DNA of 64,000 nucleotides from Phytophthora colocasiae. Lineage: Eukaryota; Oomycota; Peronosporomycetes; Peronosporales; Peronosporaceae. The translations under genes and the position numbers were made by a program. Positions 32,641 to 45,558 of this stretch are shown here, one piece after another. Every line of letters begins with the position of its first letter. Position 1 is the first letter of the stretch. Below the pieces are notes generated by a model. It ran no database searches, was not told where the DNA came from, and saw only the letters and a program-made list of their open reading frames with translations. The stretch is from the NCBI GenBank assembly GCA_018806915.1, contig JAGKQI010000090.1, positions 2,170,001 to 2,234,000 of the forward strand, written 5' to 3'.

Positions 32641-32945
32641 TGTAGTGGATCCATGACCAGCCAGCTCCAGTTTGCTGCAATTGTTGCACCTGCGTATCGA
32701 CAATGCTGTCTACATATTGATGTGCATCACGACAACGATGTTGACAAGTTGATGTGCATCACGACAACGCTGATGACACGAAGGGCGTCCAACCAACCGC
32801 CAAGAACGCCTCTGACGCCAACTAGAGTAGCAAATACTGTAGTAGAGAGAATCACTTTGCATTATACCAGCAATACAACAAGGCTAAACTACCAGGGAGC
32901 TTCGCCGGCTCCCCCATCCGTGTCTTCATTCCTGCAGACACTACA

Positions 32946-32979
32946 CAGCCTGCGAGCCGAAGGACAGCTCAAGGAACAT
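32946..32979 (-). pseudogene. Start of the CC gene cut off by the Gypsy insertion
   Basis: ATG at 32979 on the minus strand, encoding MFLELSFGSQA up to the LTR junction. The rest of this gene copy is at 23332-25984, about 7 kb away across the Gypsy element. The promoter shared with the divergent Gly gene stays on this side. Confidence 0.85.
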
Positions 32980-33456
32980 GACCGTTGAGGTCTACAACTG
33001 AAGTTACAAGGTGCCAACACAAAGTGTTCGAGATCCGTTTCGATTTCCAACTATTCGAGGCATTTGGCGGTTTGAAGTTGCTTCACTAAACCCCAAATCG
33101 AAGTCATGATGCTTCAACGCAAACTACTATTGCTACTTCGAAGTACTATCGGAGTCGTTCACATGTCGCTTGAAGGGGGCGCGAAATAGTCGACGGCCTC
33201 GTGGTTCAGAACTTCAGACGCCGTATCTGCCTCCAGTTGCTGTTGTCATGAGGTGGCGACCAGATGCGAGTCCTGCTTCCTCGGTAGAGAAGTGAAGTGC
33301 TTGTGAGAAGTGGCCTGCCCTGCGCGACATAGTTCCCTAGCACTGCAGTGCCTCCAGGTTGAAAGTCCATTTTCCAATTTCGGATCTACCGGTCACTCGG
33401 TTACCAGCTACACAAGCTCCAACAACCAAGCCTCGACTCCAAGTCCAACTATCAAG

Positions 33457-34487
33457 ATGGTGTTCAGCAAGACGATCGTCGCTCTGTGTGTGGCCGCCGT
33501 GGCCTTCTCGAACGGGATGGTGGACGCCTCTGTGGAAGTGGTCGAGACGTACGGCAAGTCCACAGACAGCTACAACACCAACGGAGGCAGGACTGTGAGT
33601 GTTGGCACGGGTGTTCACGGTGGGCTCGGCGCGGGGCTCAACGCGCTCCTGAATCTCGGCGCAAATATTGGTGCAGACGTCGCAGCAGGTCTTGGCGCGG
33701 GGGTGAAGGCGGGTGCTAATCTCGGTGGAGGTGTGAAAGCTGGTGCTGGAGTCGGCGGGTACGGAGGCCTTGGAGCTGGTGTGGGTGTGGATGCCAACGT
33801 TGGAGGTGGCGTAGGCGTCGGTGCTGGTGGCAAGGTCGGTGCAGGTGCAGGTGTAAACGTCGGAGGATACGGCACTAGAGCGGGTGTCGGTCTGAATGCA
33901 GGTGCTGGTCTCAAGGCGGGTGCTGGTCTGAATGCTGGTGCCAGTCTCAACGCAGGTGCAGGAGTGAACCTGGTGTGAAGGCTGGTGGTGGAGTGAATGC
34001 TGGTGCTGGTGTTGGTGCTAATCTTGGGGTCGGAGCTGGTGTCGGTGTGAACGGCGGTGCAAATCTGGGGGTTGGCGTGAAGGCTGATGCTGGATTGGAC
34101 GCAGGAGCGAACCTTGGTGCTGGTGTGAAGGCTGGAGTTGGCGTCGGTTTGAATGCTGGGGCCAACCTTGGTGCCGGTGCAAGTCTTGAAGCTGGAGTCA
34201 AGACCGGCGCTGGAGTCGCTGCTGACGCTAACCTTGGAGTCGGAGTGAAGGCTGGTGCTGGCGTCAATGGTAATACTGACGTTGGTGCTGGTATCAAGGC
34301 GGGGGCTAATGTCGGTGTCGGCGCAGGTGTCAAGGCGGGTGCCGAAGTTGGTCTGAGGGTGAACGGGGGTGTGAAGAGTACTTCTGGAACAGCAGCCGGC
34401 TACTCTGGGAAGACTCCAGCTACGACGAAGACGCAGCAAACGTCAGGCCAATACCCGTCGAAGCCGTACCGTCATTTGCGCTACTAG
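33457..34487 (+). pseudogene. Secreted glycine-rich repeat protein (Gly), copy B, frameshifted
   Basis: Appears identical to the copy at 572-1602, including the 7-base loss that stops the first frame at 33978 and leaves the C-terminal half in another frame. Sharing this lesion shows that units A and B descend from one duplicated copy. Core promoter at 33368-33380. Confidence 0.85.
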
Positions 34488-34648
34488 TCTTGTCTGATGA
34501 TTCTACCGCACTGCTAGTTTAGTGAGCAGCTTGTTGAAAATGTACCTCTGTCTTAGCGTCACTTGGGGATTTCGGAGAAGGAAGTGTGTAACATGTTAAG
34601 GGTAAACAACTACGATTTAGATGACGCGGTATGTACAATTAGCGGAGA

Positions 34649-35272
34649 TTAATTGTCTTCGCTATCGCTATCGATATCCTGATCTGGGTGAACTGGTTTG
34701 CTTAAGACGCCTAAGTTGCGTAGGTCCTCTACAAGCCCCTCAATGGCACCTTCACTTAGCATAGTGTCGACATCCGCTACACGAGCGTCACCAACGATAC
34801 CCACCTTCGAAAACCCACTGATTATTGTGGTAGCTTCAAATTGTCCCAACTCGAGCATGGTGCGATTCCCTCTGTCCTTCGCAACTTCAAGAGCCTTGAA
34901 ATTCAGCATTTGAGCAGATACCGGGCAGCCTTCACCTCAAAGAGTTTATCCACCTACATGTAACGAGGTACTCTTCAGCTCCGCCTGGAAGTATAACTGC
35001 GTCTCCGACCTTTCGCACGTTCTTGTGCCGTGACTGCACATGTACTCAATGACCGCACGCTTTTTCTTCCACGCGCCAAAATATCGTTGCTTCTTCTTTA
35101 TGTCGGCTGCACTCTCGACCCCCTTATACATCCTGGAGATCACCCCGTGACTTGAAACCCCGGCGTCGAGAAGTCGGAGAGCCTTCACTTTGTGCTTCTA
35201 ATCGACTCGGACTCGCTCATACGTTCGTGGCTTCTTCCCAGTACCGGAGACACATTTGCGGCCCTTGGGCAT
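34649..35272 (-). pseudogene. CENP-B/psq-type DNA-binding transposase fragment, copy B
   Basis: Same structure as in unit A: ATG at 35272, in-frame TAG after about 24 codons, HTH-like KALRLLDAGVSS, then the CENP-B-type part in a shifted frame. Two bases are missing near 34936 (CTTCACCTC for CTTCACCCCTC), an extra lesion not seen in A or C. Confidence 0.58.
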
Positions 35273-35828
35273 TGTACTGCTCGACTTGGCAAATGCCTGA
35301 ATGCCACAGCCGTCAGCCTAAGTTTTAGAGATGCCGAGTTTCAGTGCGGCCAGGAAGGACACTCAAGCCAAGTAGTAGCAACCAGGAATAACCAGGTAAT
35401 CAACTTCAATTTCCTTCCTTTCCTTATCAACATTTGCGTTTCCGGCTCTCCTCGCGTTATTATTGTTGATGATACTATTTCATTGATAATACTGCTCGCA
35501 GGGATTCACCAATACTATCGTGATCGTTTTTAGATCCTTTCACAACCCTCAATTTCTGCAGCTACTGCATCACCGACTACTGGTAGCATACATGCATACT
35601 TCGAAATGCTTCGCTTGGTTACCTGTACAGGCTGTACGTACAACCAACTTGCTTTACAGTACCAGTGTAGGTGTTTTTATACTATACTCTAACTTGATAT
35701 TTTGTATAGTATACAGTAGCATTTACGTTACTATTTATACATGTAAAGTAGTTGATTAACACTACATGTACAGTAGTACGCTTCAAAAACAGACTGATGA
35801 TTAGCAAGAAGATTGGAGGATTAGATCA

Positions 35829-38800
35829 GAGGGAGAGAATTCACCACCACAACGATGATAATGTTCCACCTGATATTTGTTCCCCACCACCAGCGATTAG
35901 GAGGTCACCACCAAGGTTTTGAAGGGTTTAAATCACCAGAGCAAGAGTAGTTCACCACCAAGAAAATGTATCTTACCACCAGAGAAATCGTTGTTGCTTG
36001 GATGACTTATTCTTGACGGACACGGAAGTTAACAACGATAGTTGTGCATAGAAACAAAAGGCTTAGAAATGAAATTGTGTATGTGCTGCGTTGACGGGCT
36101 AATACCTACGTCGTTTAGTGTGATCGCAGGACTGTCTGCTGATACTTGCCTGTGGTGGAGACACACTACCCCTTCTATCATTGTTGGTTCCATGATTAAT
36201 GACAGCATTCGCGCTGTTAGGTCGATTCGTTTGACCTGATGCTGGAATAGTACTTCGACTTGAACACGCTATCGGTGGTTGCAGCATGGAATCGCTATAA
36301 CTTCGCGTGTATGGGCTTGTTGTGTCTGTCTGAGTTGGATATAACGCCACGTTTGAGACGTCCGGCGAGTCCAGGAGCATTGATAGGTACATTCCTCTGT
36401 CTGTGTGCATGGATGAATCCCCGTACTGCTCCACAATCGATGTGTCACCGTGTCTTTCGATAGTACTCGAATTAATTGCAACAGGAGGAATGACTGGAAC
36501 ACTTGATGTTCTCGGTTGAGGGCCATGCACTGGTGGCCTCTCAAGACCACCAATATAATGTTGCACGGGAAGAATAACTTGAACAGGTCGTTCAAGATGA
36601 TCAGTAAAAGCAGAAGGAACATTGACTGTAGTATTTCCGCCAAGTGAAAGCCGTGTTAGTTGTTTCGGGTTGTACGGCGACGTTGGGTAGTCCGAGCCGT
36701 AGTAGATTTTCGCTGATTTGTTACGAAGACCGGTACTGGAGGCGGCATTCCGGGGCAATTTAACGCCAACTCCCTTGTACTATGTATCACATGTACACAA
36801 ATCCCATACTTCATGTTGAAGCGACACGAGCAAGTCCGAACGCGTGCGTCGACTAGCCAGCCATTCTCTGGCATACCCAACCACTGCATCCGCAGTATGT
36901 GGATAGATTTATACGGCATACGTTGCTTCCTGGCGTCTTCTGCGAAGAAATCATCAGCTAATTCGCTTTCTTCGTCGCCATACTGCTCTCGAGGGTGATG
37001 AAGTACTTGTACTAAGTGTACAGGTAGGTCGCCGGCCGTAAGTACAGGGGTGGCAAGCAGTTCATTGCGGGCAACACTCAAGTTGTAAAGAGCTTTAAGT
37101 CGGTCCGAAACTGAGTGTGACATACTGAATGTCTTTCTCATGTGGATAAACACTAGCCTGGACTTATCAATCTATCGACCAACTCGGCGGGTGTTGCTCT
37201 GGCCGACTTGTTCACCAGTTTTAGTGTCTTGTGGTATTGCTCCAATGGATTGTTCGTCGTAGCCCATCCGGAATGGGTGTGGTACGCTTGCCAACATGAA
37301 AACCGCGGGTGAAGAATCCACTGCGCTATGATATGGTCGGCTACAGCTTTAAAAGGTGCACACACAACAGATGCAGACCTCCAGGAAGTCAGTACGCTTG
37401 ACCGTCTAGTTAAATACTCCTCGTGGGAGCGTGTAAAGTGAAGACTGTTTAGATCGCGGAATATCATAGCAGCCGTGACTGGTGCTAACGCTGCCTTTGC
37501 AATATAGTCTTTCACGTTTTGACAAACGTGAAACCAGCACATCAGAATCTTAGATTGAGGTAACTGGGCAACACAGGCATTATATTGTGCATTGTCGGCG
37601 TCGGTCATGATGAACTGTGGCGCAAATTGGACCACGAAGGTCTCCCCAAATCACGCGTTTTAGGAAGGAGCAACACCACTCAATGTCTTGACCGGTCCGT
37701 TGAGATGTACAAAAGTACACCACTGGAAAAAACTTCCCGCACATGTCCGATATCCCAAAGACGAACACAGGAAACTTCTGCTTAACCACGCTGTGTGTAC
37801 TATCAACGTGTAAAATGGTAGTACATCGAGGATCACGCTGTATAGTAACGTAATTATCCAAGAGTGTATAACAGGTGAGCCCAATTCGAAAAGGCGAGCT
37901 TGCTGAACCAGTTCCAAGCTTGGGGACCAAATTTCCGTCTTCGCGTGTAGTATCACACAGAATAAGCAACGTATCACCAGATTGAGCAACGTTCTCAGCG
38001 ACATCGTACATTCGTGCTGCACAAAGATCAATTACAGGCTGCATAGCTTCGCGTTTATTACGCTTACGCCATGCCTTCACAAACGTTTGTACCTGGGTCA
38101 CTGTTGGCGGAGGGCCGTGTAAATTGCCGCGATCAATCTTCTTCACTAGCAGGCCAAACAAATCGATAGGAACATTCGACGCATCCTCTGCTAGCCGTTC
38201 TTCTATCCAACTTTGCATCTGTACAGTGAGCTGTGGTGCCTTGGGTGAAGCTGCCATAGAATCTATCATTGCGTGATTTCCGTCGACAGAAACATTAGCT
38301 AAATTGCTGGATTCACAGAGCAGGAGCCGATAGGTACATGAGCACGCTAATCCGGTTTCCTTACAGCGCGTTGACTTGCACTTAGTGAGTATCCTGCGCA
38401 TTAGGTGCTTCCCTATTAGCTTTTCCGCGTCGTCGTGCTCGATATGATTTAGCCGGCAGCGGGCGGGATCGTTGCGGTCACGACTGAAAGACGGAAGGCT
38501 CGTGAGAAACTCATCTAAAGAGATCTCTGAGCCTGCTTCATTGCTCCAAAGCTCTTGCCATGGCCTTCTACCTCTGGATGCTCTCCGTGATTGCTGTGCA
38601 TCATCTTCAGCTGAGCTCATGGATTATGGTTCTGGTTGAATTATGTTAGCCAAACAGTCACTGGGAAGTGGTTTCACCTTGCACTGCGAACGTCCAAGTC
38701 TCACTGTTTTCTCTGTTGGGATGTGAGACTAGAATAACGGACGCCTGCGATGGTGTTACAATCTAAATTTATGGTGTTCCAATACAAATGTCTGGTGCGT

Positions 38801-38881
38801 TGTGCCAATCCAAACGCTGGTGGTGAACTTGCCGTTTTTGGTGGTATACTACCATATTGCTGGTTGTAAAAATCCCCACTC
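35829..38881 (-). mobile_element. MULE DNA transposon, copy B (perfect 9-bp duplication)
   Basis: ATTAGATCA flanks both sides exactly (35820-35828 and 38882-38890). Together with the empty site in unit C, this fixes the element boundaries to the base. Its ends and internal CACCACCA clusters match copy A. Confidence 0.93.
36099..38620 (-). pseudogene. MULE transposase, copy B, three frameshifts
   Basis: The N-terminal part is in one frame here (ATG 38620, 346 codons), without the break seen in copy A. Single-base changes near 37645 (CTCCCCAAA), 37169 (CTTATCAAT) and 36665 (GTTTCGGG) split the catalytic core, the SWIM finger region and the C-terminus into four frames. A and B are thus broken at different places. 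Confidence 0.85.
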
Positions 38882-39039
38882 ATTAGATCACGACTGGAAT
38901 GTCGTTACTATTTATACATGTAGTACGCTTCAAAAACAGAGTGTTATGGCTTTTTTATATTATTGTTAATAATAATACATGATAAAAGGAAATTGAAGTT
39001 GATTAACTGGTTATTTCTGGTTGCTACTACTTGGCTTGA

Positions 39040-39578
39040 TAATACATGATAAAAGGCCACAATTCCAGGGGGGGGGGCGTGCAACCGTTGGTCATAGCAA
39101 CCACGGACAACCATTTCACTCTTCATTCTGCCTGGCCGATGTCATACCGGCGCTACTACATACATGTATACTGACCACTAGCGCGTGCACAGACTATGAA
39201 AACATGCCGATGATAAATACAGAGCGGGGTGGCGTATAGCTCTTCGACACGGTGGTGGTGTATGAGAAGGCATAGATTCATAATGGAGTTGAAGAAGTTA
39301 TACGCGAGCTCCCAACGTTGGTGTTAAGCTGTCACCGTACTCTCCGGTGCTGAACCTAACATACTTTATCCGTGTAAGTAGAGTTTTCGCATCGTGAAAT
39401 GGCGTGTACTGAATATAATACCATTTATATACAGAACGCGTAAAGTCACAACACTGAATAAAAGTAAGGCATGATAGTATCGCACCTTACTTAGACTACA
39501 CGTAAGTCTTACATGTAGTATCATTGATACGTGTACTGTTTCCACGCGAGTTGCGGTACTTTATATGTTACATATTAT
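39040..39578. other. Non-coding stretch with a G-run, unit B
   Basis: Equivalent of 6152-6694: a 10-G run near 39068-39077 and the half-site sequence near 39505-39560. Nothing coding is seen. The 37-bp hairpin of this unit follows it. Confidence 0.5.
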
Positions 39579-39623
39579 GTAAGTCTTAGTATCATTGAAT
39601 CAATGATACTAAGACTTGGAAAC

Positions 39624-42600
39624 TATGGTGAGGTTAACTAGTGAAGAAGAGAGAGGAGTTGTTGGGAGCCGTCAAAGACGAAGTAAGCATTGTAGCAGTT
39701 AGCGTGGAGGTGTGCCACCAACCTAATGGTTGGCTGCTGGAAACTAAGCTAGTGCTAAGTATCGCTATAGTGAACTCTATAGGTATCACCATAGGCAGGT
39801 TTTGTGAACCGTATCTATGCAAAGGGCTAGTCTCAACAGCCTCCCTGCATCTTTGCATCGATCGACTTGATATTGGTTATCACAGTTTAGCAGATATTCC
39901 AGGTTTTCTCTGCAGGCGACATTTCAGTTCATAACCTGCAGCCTTCCTGGAAGTGGCTCGGCAGCTGATCCGTCGTTGGTCCTTGCGCTCAGGGCGCGAG
40001 AGAAACTAGGACATCGAGCCTGCCATGGTGAGGCTGTGGAAACCGGGATATCTCGGCGCTAGGCGCCGCGTCGGGCAAGAGTATGCCACGCAAGCGGCGG
40101 AATAGATCGGCCGCCAGGATCGCAAGTCGCCAGAGTATCCAGCGCGTCGGACACGTGCCAGCGAAGGGTGCACAGAGCCTTTCGGTGGCTGGGGGACGGT
40201 GTATCGACGCAGCGGACGGCGCAGATCGCGCGGCAGGAGAGAAGACGGCCACGGAGCCAGTTGATCGGGCTTCCGCGTTGGCTTCGCCACGTGATGTCAC
40301 AGAAGCGGGGGAATGTAGTGACGGAACGAGTACTATGGTCGACACAACTGGCCGAATTAGTACCGTAATTGACGGAACCAGTACCGTAGCTGACGGATAT
40401 TTTATCATCGTCGAGAGAAAATGTAGTTCCCAGTTTCTGTGGAGTGGACCTTCCCAGCAAATTTGTCTATTGTGCCTGCATGGATATAAATTCATATGCC
40501 AATTGTAATTCGGTACTTGACCAGAGAAAACCTCAACGAGGAGAAAACCTTTTACGAACAAACTTAAAAACCCAGTGGGAAAAATAAAAGAACGCATTTA
40601 ATTTGGCATGCTTCATGCATTAGTGTTATACTCGTACACTTAAACGGTAAGACAGTTGTGACTCGGAGATGGAAACTTCAACAGCCTCCCGCATCGAGGA
40701 GCGCGACGTCCGGCGCATTGAGGTGCCTATAAAATTCACTGCCGTGACGGGAATATTCGTCGTCACTATAGTACAGATCTTCATGGATAGTTCATCATGA
40801 TTTAGGCGATTCAATAGACCTTCGAAAAGAGAAAATCTGTTAACCAGGCCAGTAGCAGCGATCAATATATTGTCTTCGCAGGACTGTACTCTGCGGATTC
40901 ATTGTGGCTAATCAGGAAAACCATAATGGAGAAAACCTGTTCACCGATCAATTCCTCGCAGTCAATTATGCGGCTTTAGATATTAGATGCAGTTGCTTCA
41001 TTGCATGGTTGGCTATTCAGAAAAAAACCATATTATAAAGGAAAAATCCTATTCACCAATTTGTGAATCTTCTCAAAATTAGAGTCTCCGTAAGAGCACT
41101 GTTCTTCGTCATGAGTGTTAAAGAGGTTAAAGCTTCTCTATTTGTGAGGACATTCTTCTTCTCACTGACACAGCATCAGACATCTCGTATAGAGGGTACT
41201 GTGTTGCCTGTAACTTAAAGTCACTTCATATCTCTATTGATGTACTTCATGTAGTTAGCTTTAATGGGATTTCTTCCATATTGCCGCGTAACAGCGGGCT
41301 TAACAGCAATTACTGAGGCAGATAAATATCATTGCTACTAGTAATGCTGAAGCTTTAGATGTAGTACTAGAAGATGCACATGTTCATTGCCATTAACGGC
41401 AGATAAGTGCTTGGCATTTATGCTCATGGGATAAATTAAGTGAAATGAAAGAAAGAAGCGATAAAGTCATGCTATATATCTCAATGCTGGGATATTCATC
41501 GTAGAACACAGAGGCGATGTATTCGTGCATGTTGTTCATGGTAGGAGACATACGAGGTTCATTTTCAAGACAGAGGCATAGAGTTTGCTTGTCAATCTGG
41601 CCAATATGCGTTTAATCGTGCATTTCAATGACAATGTGTAAACATTACATGTCCAAACTGTTATTGTTGTGCATTAGCGAAATTCGTGCTTGCATCACTA
41701 TTTTATGGCGTTTGTATTTTACGTGCCATGCATTTCGATAAGCGATCATATTCGTGCTTGTAAGAGTGCTAAACAGAGGCGTAGTTCGTGCATGTTGCTT
41801 GTAAAGACATATGCGTAAATCGTGCATGTCAATAGGCCAGTTTACATAACGAAACTTGTTCAAGGAAAACTCGCTTAGGAGAAAAACCTAAGTTACGTTC
41901 TTCATGTTTGTTCATGGTTCCCAGTTTCTGGTAGTGTAGTGTAGACTCAACTTGCATACCCTACGGGGCAGTCTTACAGTGTGTTGTACATGTACACATG
42001 CGAGCATCCAGGGCTTTGCTTCCTGAGATCAACTACATGGTCTCGCAGGTACCGACAATATGTCATGGTATTTAGTAGAGCTCCGAGCACGGGGTAGCAT
42101 CCGGCTTTGTAAGGGAGTAGCTAGGGATTTCATCTAGCGTTGCCATTGTCACAGGACGGCATTCAGCCAGGGTAGCTTTGGCTTAGGCAACTTGTTCTGA
42201 TTGTCCGCGCAGGCATCATGGCCTCTAGATGCGTTCAACGTGCAGTTCAGACATCCATGCAACTTTGGACTCGTTACCTATGACTGGTCGTCAGGGTCAG
42301 ACGATGGTTTGAGCTCATCATCGCTTGCTTCGTAGTCTACGGCATCGGAGTCGAGGTCGTCATTCTCTGCCGGCTTGCGCTTCGGCGTAGTTTTCTAGTC
42401 TGGATGGTTGGTCTCGTTTTCATCAGACTCGTCCTCGGAAATGCCATCGTAGTCGGGTTTCTTGACAAAGCCGAGTAGGTGTTTTCCGTCGAGGGCTGCG
42501 CACACGCAGGTCTTCCACACTTCAAAGTTCTCAGCGTCAATGAGGCGTGGAAACTCGTCGCTTGAGGCTTAGCTTGGGCTCATAACCTATGGTGAGGTTA

Positions 42601-42803
42601 ACTAGTGAAGAAGAGAGAGGAGTTGTTGGGAGCCGTCAAAAGACGAAGTAAGCATTGTAGCAGTTAGCGTGGAGGTGTGCCACCAACCTAATGGTTGGCT
42701 GCTGGAAACTAAGCTAGTGCTAAGTATCGCTATAGTGAACTCTATAGGTATCACCATAGGCAGGTTTTGTGAACCGTATCTATGCAAAGGGCTAGTCTCA
42801 ACA
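39624..42803 (-). mobile_element. Defective Copia LTR retrotransposon, single copy in unit B
   Basis: LTRs at 39624-39838 and 42588-42803 flank one internal region. The target duplication GAAAC is at 39619-39623 and 42804-42808, the same site as in unit A. The left LTR has lost one A (GTCAAAGACG). The Gag remnant on the minus strand ends near 42395. Unit A carries one extra internal region plus LTR. Confidence 0.85.
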
Positions 42804-43234
42804 GAAACAGTACACGCATCAATGACATTGATGCGTGTACTGTTTCCCGAGAGAGTTGCGATCAGGATTGTTAGCTGTGCGGCACAGCCTGTGCCATAAG
42901 GAAATTCTACATGTACAGTAATTGCCTATTTGGCATGATTTACTACCACTTTCTTGGGCCAGAAGCATTATGATTAAGCTCCACAAGCTAGTGTGCAAAC
43001 TGATTAACTCGTTTCGCAGGCAAGCAACAGAGACGCCTGATATTACAGCTACAGTACTGTACATGACATGTACTACATGTACGTTGTACAGTATACGGAG
43101 GAAAATGATGATAAATCGAGTAAGATCACTTGACAGACTGCAAGTCGTTAGGCTAATTGCGCAGCCATGTTGAAGATCCATCTGGATTCCAATCCTTAGG
43201 ATTGGACAAGGTCCGGAGTCCGGATGCGTACATA

Positions 43235-44761
43235 CAGTGCTGCTACTGTATTAACTATAGGCGCACTCATTTTTTTCTGCTGCTGTTCGACAGAAACTGT
43301 TTTGTAAAGCGCCACATCCCGCAGAACATGCTCAACTGCTGCTACCCACTCGTGCTTATTCTACTTTCGCGATCTCCAATTGTTGCAGGCAAACGATGGA
43401 AATTGACAGATTTGAGGTGTTCAATCTATAGGCGCACTAGCGATTAGGCAAAATTTTGCAGAATTCATTGTTTTTAATTGGCTGAAAATTGTACGGTTAG
43501 TTTCCCTGTGCAAGATGTTTTGCTGGCGCCACATTTCGAGGCTTCGGAGATTCTCCAAAATGCCAAGGGGGCCAAGATTGACCGAGGAGGAGAAAGGTCG
43601 CACCACCGAGACGGCAGAAGTAACAGGTGGATCGCACGTGAGCTCAAGCGCAGTGAGCATGCTGTACGAAACGTTTTGACGTTTCGTTCTGCTAAAACCT
43701 ATCAAAAGGTCGGAAGGAAGGCTAAATGTACAAAACGCATGGCTCGTCGAGTGTTTCGACTGGCCACCGTAAAAAAATTATCCTCCAAACGGGTGTCGGT
43801 GGAGCTCGAAGGCGTTCTACAACCCAGTACAATTAGAAAGCTGCTCAACTCGTCTAAACTGGCCAGTGGATCAAGCGCAAACCGTCGCCGGCCATCAAGC
43901 CGCACCATAAGATTGCCCGAGCAGCTTTTGCTGCATAATTTTGAAGTTAAACTTGGATTTGGCGTCGTTTTGTTTTAGTGACGAAAAGAAATTTAACTTG
44001 GACGGTCCTGACGGCTACCAGTACTACTGGCACGACGTCAGGAACAATCATGAACTTTTCTCGAAGCGAGCGAGTGGGGGAGGAAGTGTGATGGTGTGGG
44101 CGGGCATGAACTATTTTGGAAAAACTGAGATCGCTTTTCTGGAGGGAAGACAAAACTCTGAATGCTACACTAAAACGCTGGACAACTATCTTACACCTTT
44201 TCTCGATAACCTTCGTGAAAATCATGGCATGTCGAGACCAATTTTTCAGCAAGACAACGCATCTATTCACGAATCACGATTTACTAAGGCTCACATTGAG
44301 GCGCTGGGGATCCGTAAGCTGAAGTGGCCTTCTAAAAGCCCAGATTTGAACCCAATAGAAAATGTTTGGGGGCAGTTGGCGTGGTCTGTGTATGAAGGCG
44401 GGCGGCAGTTCGATACTAAAGAGGAATTAAAGGCTCAGATCACTCGTAGCTGGGACAGCATCAAGCAAAACTACTTACGGCACCTCGTGGACGGTATGCC
44501 GACTCGAATGGCTCACGTTGTTCTCAAAAATGGCGGTCCGATCGACAAATAGTTTAGAGATTAGCATGTGCGCCTATAGTTTAGAACACATAATAAATCT
44601 CCATTTTGCTTTTTTCATTGGTTGCCCTTTCCAAGAAATCTACCACAGATACGTCGTTTGCATCAGTCGGGCGTGCTATCTTGGGTGCGGCACTTTTCAA
44701 AAGCTTTCAGTGGAGCAGCAGCTAAAAATTTTGAGTGCGCCTATAGTTAATAGCAGCACTG
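43235..44761 (+). mobile_element. Tc1-like transposon with IR/DR ends, copy B
   Basis: TA target bases at 43233-43234 and 44762-44763. The terminal CAGTGCTGCTA and paired CTATAGGCGCACT sites are as in copy A. Slightly shorter because of small indels. Confidence 0.88.
43478..44552 (+). pseudogene. Tc1-family transposase, copy B, frameshifted in the middle
   Basis: The C-terminal half is intact to the true end (KQNYLRHLVDGMPTRMAHVV, stop at 44552), and the DD34E motifs are present. Frame breaks lie near 43690, 43865 and 43970, between the HTH region and the first catalytic Asp. The first catalytic segment reads FSDEKKFNLDGPDGYQ, closer to the family than copy A. Confidence 0.85.
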
Positions 44762-44836
44762 TATACAGTGTTAGCTTTTACCCCTCACTTCTCGATTTTG
44801 CCCGACGAACACAAGCCCAACATTATCACACCCGCT

Positions 44837-45208
44837 ATGCGTGCGACCTCCATCATCTTGTTGGCTGCTGTCACGGTTCTTGCAAGTGTCACTGGCGTCT
44901 CTGCAGCCACCACTGGCGCAGACTTGGCTAAAGTAGCTCCGAACGAGGCAACACCTTCAATTGAAAGCGCCCACGCGACAAGATTCCTAAGAAAACGCAA
45001 GGCTCGCCATAACACGGACACGGAGAGTGAGGAGCGCAATGGTTTTGCCGTGCTGCAAGGACTGAAAAAAACATTTGAAAAGGTCGCCGATTTGCCTTTC
45101 GACAAGGCTTGGCATTACAGGTACCTTAGTGTGATATCAACCATTAATCAATTCAGTGTTTTCTACTGTGCTGGTGGTATTTCCTTTACTAATTTAATTA
45201 GCCCTTAA
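44837..45208 (+). CDS. RxLR-dEER secreted effector, copy B (open frame, 123 aa)
   Basis: Signal peptide residues 1-23, RFLR 49-52 and EER 65-67, then a C-terminal segment (VLQGLKKTFEKVADLPFDKA) typical of the effector half. The frame stays open to a TAA at 45206-45208. It is short, and the last ~28 residues, ending ISFTNLISP, may be read-through of non-native sequence, because the palindrome arm begins 8 bases after the stop. The Tc1 element ends 75 bases upstream of the ATG, so only the core promoter remains of its old upstream region. RxLR proteins are secreted and act inside host plant cells. The target is unknown. Confidence 0.85.
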   Translation: MRATSIILLAAVTVLASVTGVSAATTGADLAKVAPNEATPSIESAHATRFLRKRKARHNTDTESEERNGFAVLQGLKKTFEKVADLPFDKAWHYRYLSVISTINQFSVFYCAGGISFTNLISP

Positions 45209-45215
45209 AAATGTA

Positions 45216-45396
45216 CTACAATAATCGGTGGATTTTCGAAGGTGGGTATCGTTGGTGACGCTCGTGCAGCGGATGTCGACACTATGCTAAGTGAAGGTGC
45301 CATTGAGGGGCTTGTAGAGGACCTACGCAACTTAGGCGTCTTAAGCAAACCAGTTCACCCAGATCAGGATATCGATAGCGATAGCGAAGACAATTA
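45216..45396 (+). pseudogene. C-terminal piece of the CENP-B/psq-type fragment (left arm, unit B)
   Basis: Inverted copy of the end of 34649-35272, truncated at the same point as in unit A, so the truncation is older than the tandem duplication. Confidence 0.8.
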
Positions 45397-45558
45397 ATCT
45401 CCGCTAATTGTACATACCGCGTCATCTAAATCGTAGTTGTTTACCCTTAACATGTTACACACTTCCTTCTCCGAAATCCCCAAGTGACGCTAAGACAGAG
45501 GTACATTTTCAACAAGCTGCTCACTAAACTAGCAGTGCGGTAGAATCATCAGACAAGA

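Larger units (their letters stand above)
25985..32945 (+). mobile_element. Chromodomain Gypsy (Ty3-type) LTR retrotransposon
   Basis: The element has 305-bp LTRs at 25985-26289 and 32641-32945 that appear identical by eye, beginning TGTAGTGG and ending CACTACA. The target duplication CAGCC is at 25980-25984 and 32946-32950. A polypurine tract (GGAGGGGCAG) ends at 32640. Each LTR contains a 21-bp direct repeat starting TTGATGTGCATC. The domain order gag, protease, reverse transcriptase, RNase H, integrase, chromodomain identifies the Gypsy lineage. The coding region is broken by several stops and frameshifts, and by a hAT element at 29302-30172. No clear primer-binding site was recognised after the 5' LTR. 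Confidence 0.93.
35363..39039. mobile_element. Element with 54-bp terminal inverted repeats, copy B
   Basis: Same inverted-repeat element as in unit A, again holding a MULE. It also keeps the unoccupied TTAA (35756-35759) into which piggyBac inserted in unit C. Confidence 0.7.
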
